A DNA stretch of 64,000 bases, from NCBI GenBank assembly GCA_044228695.1, contig JBGAUK010000006.1, positions 18,343 to 82,342 of the forward strand, read 5' to 3'. Both the position numbers and the translations under genes were made by a program. The notes below the pieces were generated by a model. The model saw only the letters and a program-made list of their open reading frames with translations. It had not been told where the DNA came from and ran no database searches. This DNA is from M0108 sp044228695. GTDB taxonomy: Bacteria > Pseudomonadota > Gammaproteobacteria > Chromatiales > Chromatiaceae. Positions 27,744-37,225 of the stretch are shown here, in pieces (position 1 is the stretch's first letter; every line of letters begins with the position of its first letter).

Positions 27744-28040
27744 TCATCGGTGCCTCGATGAAACGGTATGTGAGCCCCCCAGATCCAGCGCCCCGGCCAG
27801 AAAGTTGAAGAGATAGAGCCAGTACTGGAACAGGGCTGACGACCGTGGTGACCGGATAGGCCGAACTCGCCAACGGAAGGGCGATCTTGACAGCGGCGGT
27901 CTTGAAGACCTCCCCAGGCCGCCCTGGTTGGAATCACGCCCCGGTGTGAGGTGATAGAAGAACACGAGCAGGATCGCGATCGCCCGCAGCCCATCCAGGC
28001 CGGGATAGCGCGAAGCCGCCTTTTCCGAGTTGACGCCCAC
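27744..28040 (-). pseudogene. Acyltransferase family 3, decayed fragment
   Basis: Starts as a normal family member (RYPGLDGLRAIAILLVFFYH). After LTPG it loses similarity for about 30 residues, regains it in FQYWLYLFNFLAGAL, and ends at once. Family members have about 350 residues; only about 98 remain, with a frameshifted middle. It lies between the GT61 gene and the GT4 gene in the same direction. Confidence 0.6.
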
Positions 28041-28046
28041 GTGTTT

Positions 28047-29357
28047 TCAGGCCTCCTCCTTTTCGAAAGCCGCCAGGGCAGCCGAAAACTCCGCCACCTC
28101 CGCCTCGCTCACATGGCCTGCGGCGAACCAGGGCCACTCGCCATGTGCATGCCCGTGATGGATCGGCTTGCCGAGCAGCCCCCGCAGACGATCCTCTAAC
28201 CATTCCCGTACAGCCACCCGTCCCTCGTCCGCGCTATTTTGCCCAGCGACCTTGCGGGGTGGACGTCCCCGCACTTCATAGAATAGCCGCTCAGTGTCCA
28301 ACACCATCCTTTCGATGGTCAGGTCGCGCTCGGCGATCTCGTGCCCCCGCTCAGCAATTCGCGTGATATCGCCGGACTGCTGCGCCAGCTTGGCTGCTCC
28401 GATCTCCGGCCGGCCAACCGGAAAGGTGATTGCGCACTCCCCATCGATCAACACCCGCTCCAGCCGCTGCCCCCGGTATTCGCTGGAGACCACGAGCACG
28501 CCGTGAGCCATCGCCTCCCAGGCGACAATCGGGCCGGTCTCACATTCCGAAAAAATCACCAGCGCGTCGAGTGAGGGATAGAAGTCGCCGTAGAGTCGAT
28601 CCTTGGTCAACTGTCCGAGAAACTCGGCCTCCACCCCTTGGCACCGTAGGCCGTCCATCAAGCGCTCCGTCGCATCCCCTTCGCCTGCGATCCGGATGCA
28701 TAGCGCCAAGCCCAGCGCGCTTGCCTGTTCCACGAACCCCAATAGATCCAACACACGCTTTTGGCGTGTCGTTACCTTTCCGCAATAGCCGACCACCAAG
28801 GGCCGCCCCTTGGATCTGCGCCCCTCCGGCCACCCCCTCGCTGCACGCGCACCGCAGCGGATGTGGGCGACTTGGTTCCGTTCCAGTCCGCCATGCATCA
28901 GGATATACCACTGCATCAGCCGGCTGACGCAGATCACTGCGTCGATCTGATCGGCATGGTCCCGTACTGCCCGAAACGCCCAAACGCCATCCTCATGGAC
29001 CGGGTAAATCAGTGCAAAGCCACCCCGCCCTGCCGCCCGAAGCGCAGCTGCCGCTGCGAAGGTGTCGTGGACCATGACCGGCACAACCACATCGGGTGCC
29101 TCGGCGGCAATGGCCTCACGTAACGCTCGCTGCCGCCGAACTGCCAGTCCCGGGATCGCCTCCGCCGTCCGTACCCGGCAGCGGCCGAGTACCGGATGGG
29201 CCGTCCGGTATCGTTCCGGGTCATGGAACCGGAAACCTTGGGTCAGCACGACCACCACCTCGTGCCCACGTGCGCTTAGGCCCTCGATAAGGTCATCGAG
29301 CCAGCTCTCCACCCCGCCATGGATCGGAAAGCTCTTGGCGACGAATAGGATCTTCAT
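28047..29357 (-). CDS. GT4-family glycosyltransferase
   Basis: 436 residues. MKILFVAKSFPIHGGVESWL, donor domain LVVGYCGKVTTRQKRVLDLL and CETGPIVAWEAMAHGVLVVS. Paralogue of the gene at 24900-26225. The last 80 residues include a histidine-rich stretch (KPIHHGHAHGEWPW) of unknown role. Coupled to the upstream gene by an ATGA overlap at 29354-29357. Confidence 0.86.
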   Translation of the reverse strand: MKILFVAKSFPIHGGVESWLDDLIEGLSARGHEVVVVLTQGFRFHDPERYRTAHPVLGRCRVRTAEAIPGLAVRRQRALREAIAAEAPDVVVPVMVHDTFAAAAALRAAGRGGFALIYPVHEDGVWAFRAVRDHADQIDAVICVSRLMQWYILMHGGLERNQVAHIRCGARAARGWPEGRRSKGRPLVVGYCGKVTTRQKRVLDLLGFVEQASALGLALCIRIAGEGDATERLMDGLRCQGVEAEFLGQLTKDRLYGDFYPSLDALVIFSECETGPIVAWEAMAHGVLVVSSEYRGQRLERVLIDGECAITFPVGRPEIGAAKLAQQSGDITRIAERGHEIAERDLTIERMVLDTERLFYEVRGRPPRKVAGQNSADEGRVAVREWLEDRLRGLLGKPIHHGHAHGEWPWFAAGHVSEAEVAEFSAALAAFEKEEA

Positions 29358-30340
29358 GAAATCACAGATCGCTCGGCATTACCCAGGTATTCCCGGATAT
29401 CCGATGCGACCGGCCCCAGTCTGGCGGTCCAGTTATGATTCATCAAGGCATGTTCCCGGGCATGCTGCCAGGGCCGCTCGTCCGCCAGCGCCTCTTCCAG
29501 CGCCTCCGAAAACTGCACGGGGCTCCGGTACTCGACGAACGGATAACCAGCAAACACTCGCTCGAACTCGCCGCTGGAGGGCTTGAAGCCGCAGACCACC
29601 GCACCGCACCGATAGGCCTCGTAGAAGCGGGCGGTGATCATCGAAACCGACCCCGTAACCTCCGGAGAGTCGATGTTACGCGGGTGGACCACCACCACAC
29701 GGGCGCGCCCCAGCAGCGCCTCGAAGGCCTCTCGTGAGCTTAGCAGGGCGGCATCCACGGGGCCCTGGGTGACATAGCGAAATCCCCTTCGCGCGCACCA
29801 ATCCCGAAAAAATGCCTCCAGGACCGAATTCGGGCGGCCGATGTTGTAGACGATCGGCTCCTTTGCTTGCTGGCGCCAGCACTGCGTCGCCGCGATCCCG
29901 GATGCCTGCGGTAGCCAGCTCACCGGGATGTCCAGCCGCCCCCTCATGTACTCGGCAGTTTGAAGGGATGAGAAGTAGACCTCGGCCACATTCCTCCAGC
30001 ACCTTGCCTCCCCTTCAATGTAATCCCAGTGCGGTTCCCAGGTATCGAACAGATAGACCCATTTGCGCCGCCGAGCGTCCTGCAGCAGATAGCGGTATTG
30101 CTTGTCGAGCCACATCGCGCAAACGAAGACATTCCGCGCCAGACCCGCATGCCTTAAGCGGCGCTCAAGGCTGGGTAGCCGGAGTCGCCGTGCCCAAGCG
30201 AATTTCGCGGGCGAATAGTCGATCCGCCGGATCTTCGCATCGAGAAGCCTCTTCAGCGCCTCTTCAAAGTCGTCGCTTACCGCCAACGAATAGTGATCCG
30301 AAACGGAGCGCATCGACAGGATCGAGACCGAATTCAACAC
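29354..30340 (-). CDS. Putative GT-B glycosyltransferase (CgeB-like C-terminal domain)
   Basis: 328 residues. The C-terminal half has VVVVHPRNIDSPEVTGSVSM and RFYEAYRCGAVVCGF, the pattern of the glyco_trans_1_2 domain in which the E-A-Y-R-C-G element replaces the usual E-x7-E site. The N-terminal half has WVYLFDTWEPHWDYIE. Family assignment is moderate. Overlaps the next gene, so same operon. Confidence 0.65.
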   Translation of the reverse strand: MLNSVSILSMRSVSDHYSLAVSDDFEEALKRLLDAKIRRIDYSPAKFAWARRLRLPSLERRLRHAGLARNVFVCAMWLDKQYRYLLQDARRRKWVYLFDTWEPHWDYIEGEARCWRNVAEVYFSSLQTAEYMRGRLDIPVSWLPQASGIAATQCWRQQAKEPIVYNIGRPNSVLEAFFRDWCARRGFRYVTQGPVDAALLSSREAFEALLGRARVVVVHPRNIDSPEVTGSVSMITARFYEAYRCGAVVCGFKPSSGEFERVFAGYPFVEYRSPVQFSEALEEALADERPWQHAREHALMNHNWTARLGPVASDIREYLGNAERSVIS

Positions 30341-30762
30341 GGAGTACTCTCTACGACATCAGGTCGACTTCCGTTCCGCCCAAGCCGGCTGGGGGCAAAA
30401 CCGGCATTGCTCTCGGCAGGCAGAAAGGACCTATCAGTGTTGATGGCGCAGTCGCTCTGCCTCGCGATTTCGTGCAACTGCGCGATCACTTTGGCAGCAT
30501 GCAACGCTGCTGGATCGACTTTGTTCCCTGAAGAGTCAGCTGATCTGACCACAGATATCCCTAAACGTGTGTACTCCTGCCTATATGTGCCGTAAATGCC
30601 CGTCGTAGCGACCCGCGCCTGCACTGGGAAGGTCCTGAGCGCATTGCCTGGACTCCGCCGCGCCAATAAGCCAAACATCGTTGTGTTTGATGATATATCC
30701 AGGCCACCAGCATCAACTTCGCCCTCGATCACTGGGTACTCAAGAGACGGTTGTTCTCCCAT
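30334..30762 (-). CDS. Unrecognised open frame between glycosyltransferases
   Basis: 142 codons, no known domain, no membrane segment. It is the only open stretch in the 390-base gap between two transferase genes and overlaps both by a few bases. Composition is less biased than real genes here, with no repeat of GC-ending codons. It may be a relic of a lost gene. Low certainty. Confidence 0.3.
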   Translation of the reverse strand: MGEQPSLEYPVIEGEVDAGGLDISSNTTMFGLLARRSPGNALRTFPVQARVATTGIYGTYRQEYTRLGISVVRSADSSGNKVDPAALHAAKVIAQLHEIARQSDCAINTDRSFLPAESNAGFAPSRLGRNGSRPDVVESTPC

Positions 30763-32147
30763 CGCCCCAGAATCTCACGGTACCAATCCAGATAGCGGTC
30801 TGTCTGCACTTCCAAGCCAAAGCGTGACCGGGCGATTTCGGTCGCGGCGGCACTCATGCGGGCGCGGCGCGCCGAATCCGCCACCAAGGCACGAATCGCC
30901 TCGGCCAGGGCCTGGGCGTCGCCGACGGGCACCAGGAGACCGTCGACATCCGCGTCGATCTGCTCGGGGATGCCGCCCACCGCCGTGGCGATGACCGGCG
31001 TCCCGCAGGCCAGGGCCTCCAGGATGGTGTTTGGAAAGGTATCGGCGCGGGCCGCATGCAGATAGAGATCGGCGGCCTGGTAGTAGCGTGCTACCAGCCG
31101 CTGGTCCCTGGTGTGGGGGACGAATTCCAGATGCAGCTTACCGATCTGCTCGGCCGGTGCGGCCTCGCCCAAAGCGATTAGGCGCATCGGTGCCTTCGCA
31201 GTCTGCGCCAAGCAAACGATCGCCGCGCGCAAGGTAGCATAGTCCTTGAACCGATTGGCCCGGATGCCGTTGGCCGCGAACAACAGCACGGGCTCGTGGC
31301 GCGGGAGGCCCAGGGCCGCGCGGGCATCCGCCCGATTGGCGGGCCGAAAGAGGTCGGTCGGCACCCCGTTCGGGATCACCCGGCACTCGATCACGGCAGG
31401 GGCCAGGATCGACTTCATCACCCGCTCCGCCAGCCAGTGGCATGGGGTGGCCACGACGACGCGGCTGCGGGCGTAAATCCAGCGTTTGCGTCGCCAGTTC
31501 CACGCCGTGGCATCGCGCGGCAGACCCGGATAGATGCCGATATCGGGGCACCGGCCGCAGCCGCTGCGCCAGCGCTCGCAATCGAATGAATGGGCGCAGT
31601 TACCGCTCAACAGCCAGGCATCGTGCAGGGTCAGGACCACCGGCACCTGGTGGCTCAGCGGTGCCAGACACCGCAGGTCGAAATAGCCGCCGTGTAGGTT
31701 ATGCGCATGGACGATGTCCGGCTGCTCCGGCGGCAGGTTGAGCAAGGCGCGACTGGCGGGATGGTGAAAATCCTCCAGCCCATAGCGGCGCGCCAGACCC
31801 GGCCAGCCGTCGGCCAGGTCGCGCAACTCCCGGCGCAGGCGGCCGATGCCCCGCAAACGGCCATCCCAGGGTTGCAGCCGGTTGCGCAGGCCTTGACACC
31901 ACCAGGACCAACTGCCGCGCCGCGGCAGGGCGGGCTGTCCGATGGGCAGAACCTGGGCATCCGTCGACTGCTTGCGGCCCACTGCCAGCCAGGCATCATG
32001 GCCGCGGGCGCGGTAGGCCTGGTGGAGATTCCAGGCCACCTGCTCGGCCCCGCCGCCCCAGTCAAGCGTGCTGACCTGCAGGATACCTAAGGGTCGGTCC
32101 TCAGTCGGCAAACCAGCGCTCCAGCCGCCGCGCGAGCTCTTCACCAT
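30729..32147 (-). CDS. GT4-family glycosyltransferase
   Basis: About 472 residues. LGILQVSTLDWGGGAEQVAW opens the acceptor domain, HNLHGGYFDLRCLA and SGNCAHSFDCERW (a cysteine-bearing loop) follow, and ADTFPNTILEALACGTPVI is the donor-side motif. Start uncertain: ATG at 32147 overlaps the deacetylase by 47 bases; TTG at 32111 overlaps by only 11 and begins close to the fold. The frame extending to 32363 is a shadow. Co-transcribed with the deacetylase. Confidence 0.85.
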   Translation of the reverse strand: MVKSSRGGWSAGLPTEDRPLGILQVSTLDWGGGAEQVAWNLHQAYRARGHDAWLAVGRKQSTDAQVLPIGQPALPRRGSWSWWCQGLRNRLQPWDGRLRGIGRLRRELRDLADGWPGLARRYGLEDFHHPASRALLNLPPEQPDIVHAHNLHGGYFDLRCLAPLSHQVPVVLTLHDAWLLSGNCAHSFDCERWRSGCGRCPDIGIYPGLPRDATAWNWRRKRWIYARSRVVVATPCHWLAERVMKSILAPAVIECRVIPNGVPTDLFRPANRADARAALGLPRHEPVLLFAANGIRANRFKDYATLRAAIVCLAQTAKAPMRLIALGEAAPAEQIGKLHLEFVPHTRDQRLVARYYQAADLYLHAARADTFPNTILEALACGTPVIATAVGGIPEQIDADVDGLLVPVGDAQALAEAIRALVADSARRARMSAAATEIARSRFGLEVQTDRYLDWYREILGRWENNRLLSTQ

Positions 32148-33129
32148 TCCAATCCCGCACCAGGAATCGCGGCAGTTGGTAGGGATCAGTCCCGATCTGG
32201 ATCTTGCCCGGAAAGTTTGCGCAGGCGCAGGCAAAACCGGCCTCCTGCACCAAGTCGCGGGTCGCGGAGTTGTAGTGGTCACGCCCGCCGAAGGGATAGG
32301 CCAGACTGCTGACGGGCGCCCCGAGCACAGCCTCGAGCCGCCGCTTGCTCTCGGTAATCTCATGGCGCTGGACCGCAGGTGACTGACTGGACAGGACCGG
32401 GTGGGTGAGGCTGTGTGCCCCCACCTCGATGAGCCCGCCGTCCGCCAGGTGCCGCACCTCCCCCGTGGTCAGGGCGCGATGAGACGGCCGGGCGGTACGC
32501 GGCAGCCCCGCCCAAGCGTAAAGGCGGTCCAGCAGGGCCTCCTGCTCGGCATACGGCATGGGGCGCAGGCGATCGGCCAGCTCCAGATAAAGCGCCTGCC
32601 GAGGGTCTGGCGGCAGATCCTTGCGCAGGACATGCCAGTCGGAGGCCGTGGGCTGACTTGCCCACGGCGTGCCTAATGTCCAGTGAACAGCCTTGCCGGC
32701 GATGTCGAGCTTCAGCTCGGTGGGCAGTGGCGCCGTGCGCAGCAGGACCTGCTCCAAGGCGTCCCACCAATACTCGCGCGATGAATCCAGCATCCCGGCG
32801 GTCACGAAGACGGTCGCGGGCACCCCCGCGGCCTCCAGCAACGGCTTGGCCTGCAGCAGGTTGTCGGCATAGCCGTCGTCGAAGGTGAGCACCAGGGTGC
32901 CTGGTCGCCAGCGGTTCAGCAGCAGGCGCCGGCGCAGCGCGCGCAGGCTCAAGGGCCGGTAGGCACGCCGCAGGACTTCGAGGTGCTCGGCGAAATGGCG
33001 AGGCGATACCGCCAGCAATTGCGGATCAGACTCCAGGTCGGCGACCCGATGGTAAGCCAGGATGATCGCCGGCGGCAGCAGGCCTAGCCGTTCGCCCCAG
33101 CGGCGCAGGCGTCCGAGTCCGCGCATCAT
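32101..33129 (-). CDS. Polysaccharide deacetylase (NodB-type)
   Basis: 342 residues. NodB homology domain: LVLTFDDGYADNLLQ supplies the catalytic Asp and metal Asp, EVGAHSLTHPVLSS the two metal histidines, and SSLAYPFGGRDHYN the later motif. It removes N-acetyl groups from a glycan or its lipid-linked precursor; some relatives are found with exosortase-type polysaccharide clusters. The ATG at 33129 overlaps the upstream stop (ATGA); the frame continuing to 33792 is a glycine/arginine-rich shadow. Confidence 0.9.
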   Translation of the reverse strand: MMRGLGRLRRWGERLGLLPPAIILAYHRVADLESDPQLLAVSPRHFAEHLEVLRRAYRPLSLRALRRRLLLNRWRPGTLVLTFDDGYADNLLQAKPLLEAAGVPATVFVTAGMLDSSREYWWDALEQVLLRTAPLPTELKLDIAGKAVHWTLGTPWASQPTASDWHVLRKDLPPDPRQALYLELADRLRPMPYAEQEALLDRLYAWAGLPRTARPSHRALTTGEVRHLADGGLIEVGAHSLTHPVLSSQSPAVQRHEITESKRRLEAVLGAPVSSLAYPFGGRDHYNSATRDLVQEAGFACACANFPGKIQIGTDPYQLPRFLVRDWNGEELARRLERWFAD

Positions 33130-33884
33130 TGGGTCCCCCGCACGGCGCGGACCGTGATCAGCAGAGGGTAATCGGCATCCTGGGCATCCAGCTCCGCCGT
33201 GGTCAGATCCTCCACCGCCAGTCCCTGCAGAAAGGCGCAGGCGACCAGGACGTTGCCATGGGCCTCGACCTGCACCTGCGCCGGGCCGAACACGTCCGCG
33301 AACAACCCCATCACCGCCGCCGGTGTGAAGCGCCAGAAATCGCCCCAGCGGTCGGCGTCGTAGCGACTGATCTGACTGATGCCGGGCAGGGTCGCCAGCA
33401 GCACTCCGCCCGGCTTGAGGGCGGCATGGCTGTGGGCAATGGCCGCCCAGATATCGTAGATAGTGTGCAAGGTCTGGGTGAGGATCAGACAATCGAAGGC
33501 CGCCGTCGGGAGGCCCGCGCCGGTCGCCAGATCCCCGACCAGGTTCGCCTCCGGGTTGCCCGGCACCGCGTGCAGAACGTCCGAATGGCTCACCCGGGCG
33601 CCGCCGAAGCGGCGGGTATAGGTCGCGTCCCCAATCTCCAGCACCCGCCCGGAGATCTCCGGGCCGTGCTGTTCCAGGAACCGCTCGATGTAATAGCGGT
33701 CGATGGGCCGGCCGCGATCCAACCCGAAGACCCTGCTCACGGGCGTCAGGCGGCGCAGCTCCCCCCAGCGAAGGGGCTCCGCGCCAGCCCACCAGGCCCG
33801 CAGACGCCGACGCAGCCCGGTTGGAATAAGTGGGCGCAAGAGGCGGCGGATGGATGCAGTCACATGGGTGTCAGGCACGGCCAT
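33126..33884 (-). CDS. SAM-dependent methyltransferase
   Basis: 252 residues. Motif I is degenerate in form (GRVLEIGDATYTRRFGG), followed by FDCLILTQTLHTIYDIW and LKPGGVLLATLPGISQ. This pattern matches a methyltransferase group commonly found beside polysaccharide deacetylases. Start at 33884 (MAVPDTHVTASIRR) gives a 14-base overlap with the FkbM gene. Target unknown. Confidence 0.75.
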   Translation of the reverse strand: MAVPDTHVTASIRRLLRPLIPTGLRRRLRAWWAGAEPLRWGELRRLTPVSRVFGLDRGRPIDRYYIERFLEQHGPEISGRVLEIGDATYTRRFGGARVSHSDVLHAVPGNPEANLVGDLATGAGLPTAAFDCLILTQTLHTIYDIWAAIAHSHAALKPGGVLLATLPGISQISRYDADRWGDFWRFTPAAVMGLFADVFGPAQVQVEAHGNVLVACAFLQGLAVEDLTTAELDAQDADYPLLITVRAVRGTQ

Positions 33885-34812
33885 CTCCGGCACCGACGGG
33901 CGCTCTTCCCACCAACGCCTCCTGGCCTGCGCCCCAGCGCCGCGCATAGACCAGACAGAACCAGGTCGTGCGCGGCGTCAGCCGGAACGGTGGTTTGTTC
34001 GCACCGCAGGTCTCGGCATCGAAGTCATGCACCAGATAGCGGAACCCCTCGCGGTCCAGCAGGGTGAGGAGATCGCCTAGGCGCTGTTCACCGCTTGGCC
34101 AGCCGTGATATTCGAGCACCAGCTCGCGCACCTGACGGAGCTTGCCCCGCGCGGCGGCCTCTTGCAGCACCGGCAACTCCTCGCCTTCGATATTGAGCTT
34201 CAGGAAATCCACCGGCTCGTCGTGATAGTCCGATAAACGCTCCATGCGGACCCGGAGGCCTGCGTCCGCCGACGTGATCTGGCCACCCGCGCTGCCGTCC
34301 GGGACAAAACCAACCTCCCCGGCGGTGCCACTCAGGCCCGCATTGACCAGTCGGACATCGCCCAGCCCATTGCGGCTGAGGTTTTCCTGCAGGATGGCGA
34401 AGATGGCCGGATCATGCTCGAAGCAGGTGATGCAGGCGGCGGGATAAACCCGTTTGAAATAGAGCACCGACATGCCGATGTTGCCGCCGCCGTCGATGAT
34501 GCGCGGATCCGGTTGCTCGGCATCAAAATGATAGATGCGGCGGACGAACTCGTCCTTGTACTGCATGTAGAAATTGGGGCCGTCGGTGATGCGGACCGAG
34601 TAACCCAGGAACGACTCGACAGTCCCACCCCGTTGCCCGTTGCCGAGGAGGAAGTGAGCCCGCATACGCACCAGACCCCGTCGCTCCCGGCGCTCCGCAA
34701 TGATCGCGCGCAGCCGCCCGATTCTTGATCGTACCGCGCCAGGAAGAATGGCGCGTAAAACCGCGCGCAAGGCTCTGTTAGATTGCACGTTCGACAATGT
34801 CTGTAAGCTCAT
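33871..34812 (-). CDS. FkbM-family methyltransferase
   Basis: 313 residues. RIIDGGGNIGMSVLYFKRV binds SAM, CFEHDPAIFAILQEN holds the acidic ribose ligand, and VDFLKLNIEGEELPVLQEA is the FkbM signature. These enzymes O-methylate sugars or other small acceptors. ATG at 34812 is preferred over 34851, where the extra residues are unsupported. Coupled to the methyltransferase downstream. Confidence 0.87.
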   Translation of the reverse strand: MSLQTLSNVQSNRALRAVLRAILPGAVRSRIGRLRAIIAERRERRGLVRMRAHFLLGNGQRGGTVESFLGYSVRITDGPNFYMQYKDEFVRRIYHFDAEQPDPRIIDGGGNIGMSVLYFKRVYPAACITCFEHDPAIFAILQENLSRNGLGDVRLVNAGLSGTAGEVGFVPDGSAGGQITSADAGLRVRMERLSDYHDEPVDFLKLNIEGEELPVLQEAAARGKLRQVRELVLEYHGWPSGEQRLGDLLTLLDREGFRYLVHDFDAETCGANKPPFRLTPRTTWFCLVYARRWGAGQEALVGRAPVGAGDGRA

Positions 34813-34872
34813 ATATCTCTTCAATGTCAACGAGACACCACATCTTTCCATCCGACATGGGGAAAACCACCA

Positions 34873-36354
34873 TCATGACACGAGGTGCCGTACAAACTGC
34901 TCATCAAAATTCTGTGTTGTTGCGGGCGTATAATATGACTGGGATGCCATTAAAGAGCGCTGCCGCTCTTCTTCATATAGGTTTCCATCAGTCATCAACT
35001 CGTCAATCCTTTCGATAATATGTCGACTTGAAAAAAAGGCATGCTTCTTAAATGACATAAGCTCAGGCGTATAATACCAAGCTGTATCCCAAAGAAATAG
35101 TGCAGGGATACCCGATGCGGCGGCGGTGATTTGTGCGCCACTGAAGAGACCCAGCACCACCGATGCCCGAGCCAAATCATCCTGAAGTCGAGGGTAACAC
35201 GAGATTTCAATTTGTTCTGGGTATCGCTGAGCCAACTGAAGCCAACGGTCGTGGAGCTGACTATCGGGATGTAGACGAACAATCAACTTTTTCAGCGAAT
35301 TTTGCTTGTAGGCAAGCTGTTCAGTTACCTCAAGTAATGCTTCAAATTCATGGCTGATCCCATAGAAATCACCAGCCCAGCCCGTGCCTTGATCGATCAC
35401 CAATACTGTCTTTTGGCTCCACCCGGATTTCAAGCGAATGACATCGTCGATCAAGGACCCGCCATGGATATAAGAACTGCAAATCGGTCGACTATTGACT
35501 GTCTCCATGAATTTTTTGTCAAGCTCTTCAAATAAGTTGGCAGAAGTTACCCCGAATGCCACAAAATGGGTTGCAATTATTGGAACGAAAGAACAACGAA
35601 CAGAGATTATGCCATGCTGAAAAGAAACAACAGTTTTGCCCTGCTTAACCCCTTGCAATGCTGCTGAGGCGGATAACGCGTGAAAATGATTCCTAACTAT
35701 TATCACGTCAGTCTCAAGACGTGGCGCTATAATATCCCAGGCGGCCTTATTTGAAGCTGCGCCGCGCATCCATTCTATAGTACTTTTTTTTAAGCGGACT
35801 TCGTTCGGTAATAGCGCATCAAGCTTTGCGAAATCCTGACGGAGCAAATGCTCCGCATTCTTCGAAATACGGGGATCGCGATATGGATCAACAAAGAGAA
35901 CCTGATTTGTTCTCGAGATCAACTCCGTTCGGCTTGCCATGAATCGATACTCGGGGGACCGGAAATCCGTCAGATAGATGACGCGAAGGCCCAGTCGCTG
36001 CAAGCCGAGCACCAGTTTGAACATCATTCCCAGATCACTTGCGCGATGACACTCTCCAATCACTAAGACATCGCCCGTAATTCTTTGCCGACTCTTCATC
36101 AACCCATGAAAGACGTTAATACCGGATCGCAACAAAGAAAAGCGCTTAGGAATTATCGGCAAACTTTCACAGGAGCGGTTCGCCCTTTCAAAGCGCGTCT
36201 CTAATGTCGCCATGTAGGGATATAGGGCGTCGCGATGGGACGATGCGTAAATATTTTCCTGGACGCGTTCGGCGAGGATAGCGCCCGCATTCGGCGGGAA
36301 ATAAAAATCCTTCGGGTCTGGATAACCAACCGGCAGACGAGCATCAGACGGCAT
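34873..36354 (-). CDS. Capsule-type GT-B glycosyltransferase, probably linked to nonulosonate
   Basis: 493 residues. The C-terminal half has KKLIVRLHPDSQLHDRWL and ARASVVLGLFSGAQITAAAS, then GIPALFLWDTAWYY. This HP-centred pattern is seen in polysialyl- and capsule glycosyltransferases and CDP-glycerol transferases. It overlaps the nonulosonate synthase start region by 11 bases, which favours a role in adding that sugar. AT-rich, unlike the NeuB/NeuA genes beside it. Donor specificity is inference. Confidence 0.6.
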   Translation of the reverse strand: MPSDARLPVGYPDPKDFYFPPNAGAILAERVQENIYASSHRDALYPYMATLETRFERANRSCESLPIIPKRFSLLRSGINVFHGLMKSRQRITGDVLVIGECHRASDLGMMFKLVLGLQRLGLRVIYLTDFRSPEYRFMASRTELISRTNQVLFVDPYRDPRISKNAEHLLRQDFAKLDALLPNEVRLKKSTIEWMRGAASNKAAWDIIAPRLETDVIIVRNHFHALSASAALQGVKQGKTVVSFQHGIISVRCSFVPIIATHFVAFGVTSANLFEELDKKFMETVNSRPICSSYIHGGSLIDDVIRLKSGWSQKTVLVIDQGTGWAGDFYGISHEFEALLEVTEQLAYKQNSLKKLIVRLHPDSQLHDRWLQLAQRYPEQIEISCYPRLQDDLARASVVLGLFSGAQITAAASGIPALFLWDTAWYYTPELMSFKKHAFFSSRHIIERIDELMTDGNLYEEERQRSLMASQSYYTPATTQNFDEQFVRHLVS

Positions 36355-37222
36355 GTTGCATTCTCAGTTTCAACCGCTGGGCTAACTCGCTCTCATAAAC
36401 CCGCTTCACCCCATCCCCCATTGCCCTTTCGATCACGCGGATATCGCGGACCAGGCGAGCGAATCCATGCGGTTCAACCGATGCGGCCTGATCGCTGCCC
36501 CAGAGTGTGCGATCAAGCGTGATGTGGCGCTCGACGAAACAAGCGCCGAGCGTCACGGCGGCGAGGGTGGTCTGTAGACCCACCTCATGGCCCGAGTAGC
36601 CGATCGGACAGGGAAACTCCTGTTGCAGGGTGTGGATCATGCGCAGGTTGAGTTCTTCCGGCTTGCAGGGATAACTGCTCGTGCTATGGGCGATCAGGAG
36701 TCGTTCGGGATTGAGCTGTCCGACCGCGTGGCGGATTTCATCCATGGTGGACATGCCGGTGGATAGGATGATCGGCCGTCCGGTCACCTCGTGGCGCCGC
36801 AGCAGGGCACCGTCGGTGAGCGAGGCGGAAGCGATTTTGTAGCAGACGGGCGAGAAGGCCGCGATGAATTCGACCGCGTCCTGATCCCAACAGGAAGCGA
36901 ACCAGGCGATGCCGCGCTCACGGCAATAGGCGTCAATCTGGCGGTAGTCGTCCGCGCTAAACTCGACCCGGTAGCGGTAATCCATGTAGGTCATCAACCC
37001 CCAGGGCGTTTCCCGCATGATGTTGCGTTGCTCCGGCGGGACGCACAACTCCGGGGTGCGCTTCTGAAATTTCACCGCATCGCAGCCCGCCAGCACGGCC
37101 GCATCAATGAGCCGTTTAGCACTGTTCAGGTCACCATTGTGGTTGATGCCGATCTCGGCGATGACATAGGCAGGTTGCCCCGGCCCGACCAGGCGGCCGC
37201 CGAGACTGATCGATTCGACCAT
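36344..37222 (-). CDS. neuB: Nonulosonic acid (sialic acid-type) synthase, no SAF domain
   Basis: 292 residues of a TIM-barrel NeuB-family enzyme that condenses phosphoenolpyruvate with a hexose amine. YVIAEIGINHNGDLNSAKRL opens it; then GCDAVKFQKRTPELC, ILSTGMSTMDEIRHAV and CPIGYSGHEVGLQTTLAAV with FVERHITLDRTLWGSDQAAS. The protein ends just after the barrel (KRVYESELAQRLK), so the C-terminal antifreeze-like SAF domain (about 60 residues) that caps the neighbouring active site in classical NeuB is absent. Four bases separate it from neuA. Whether the product is NeuAc, Kdn or another nonulosonate cannot be read. Confidence 0.85.
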   Translation of the reverse strand: MVESISLGGRLVGPGQPAYVIAEIGINHNGDLNSAKRLIDAAVLAGCDAVKFQKRTPELCVPPEQRNIMRETPWGLMTYMDYRYRVEFSADDYRQIDAYCRERGIAWFASCWDQDAVEFIAAFSPVCYKIASASLTDGALLRRHEVTGRPIILSTGMSTMDEIRHAVGQLNPERLLIAHSTSSYPCKPEELNLRMIHTLQQEFPCPIGYSGHEVGLQTTLAAVTLGACFVERHITLDRTLWGSDQAASVEPHGFARLVRDIRVIERAMGDGVKRVYESELAQRLKLRMQHAV

Positions 37223-37225
37223 CGG

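Noticed and set aside
30334..30762. 142-codon frame as a secure gene
   Set aside because: No family resemblance and atypical composition; kept only as a low-confidence feature.
33130..33792. N-terminal extension of the deacetylase frame
   Set aside because: The extra 221 residues are Gly/Arg/Pro-rich, overlap the methyltransferase and are not part of the NodB family.
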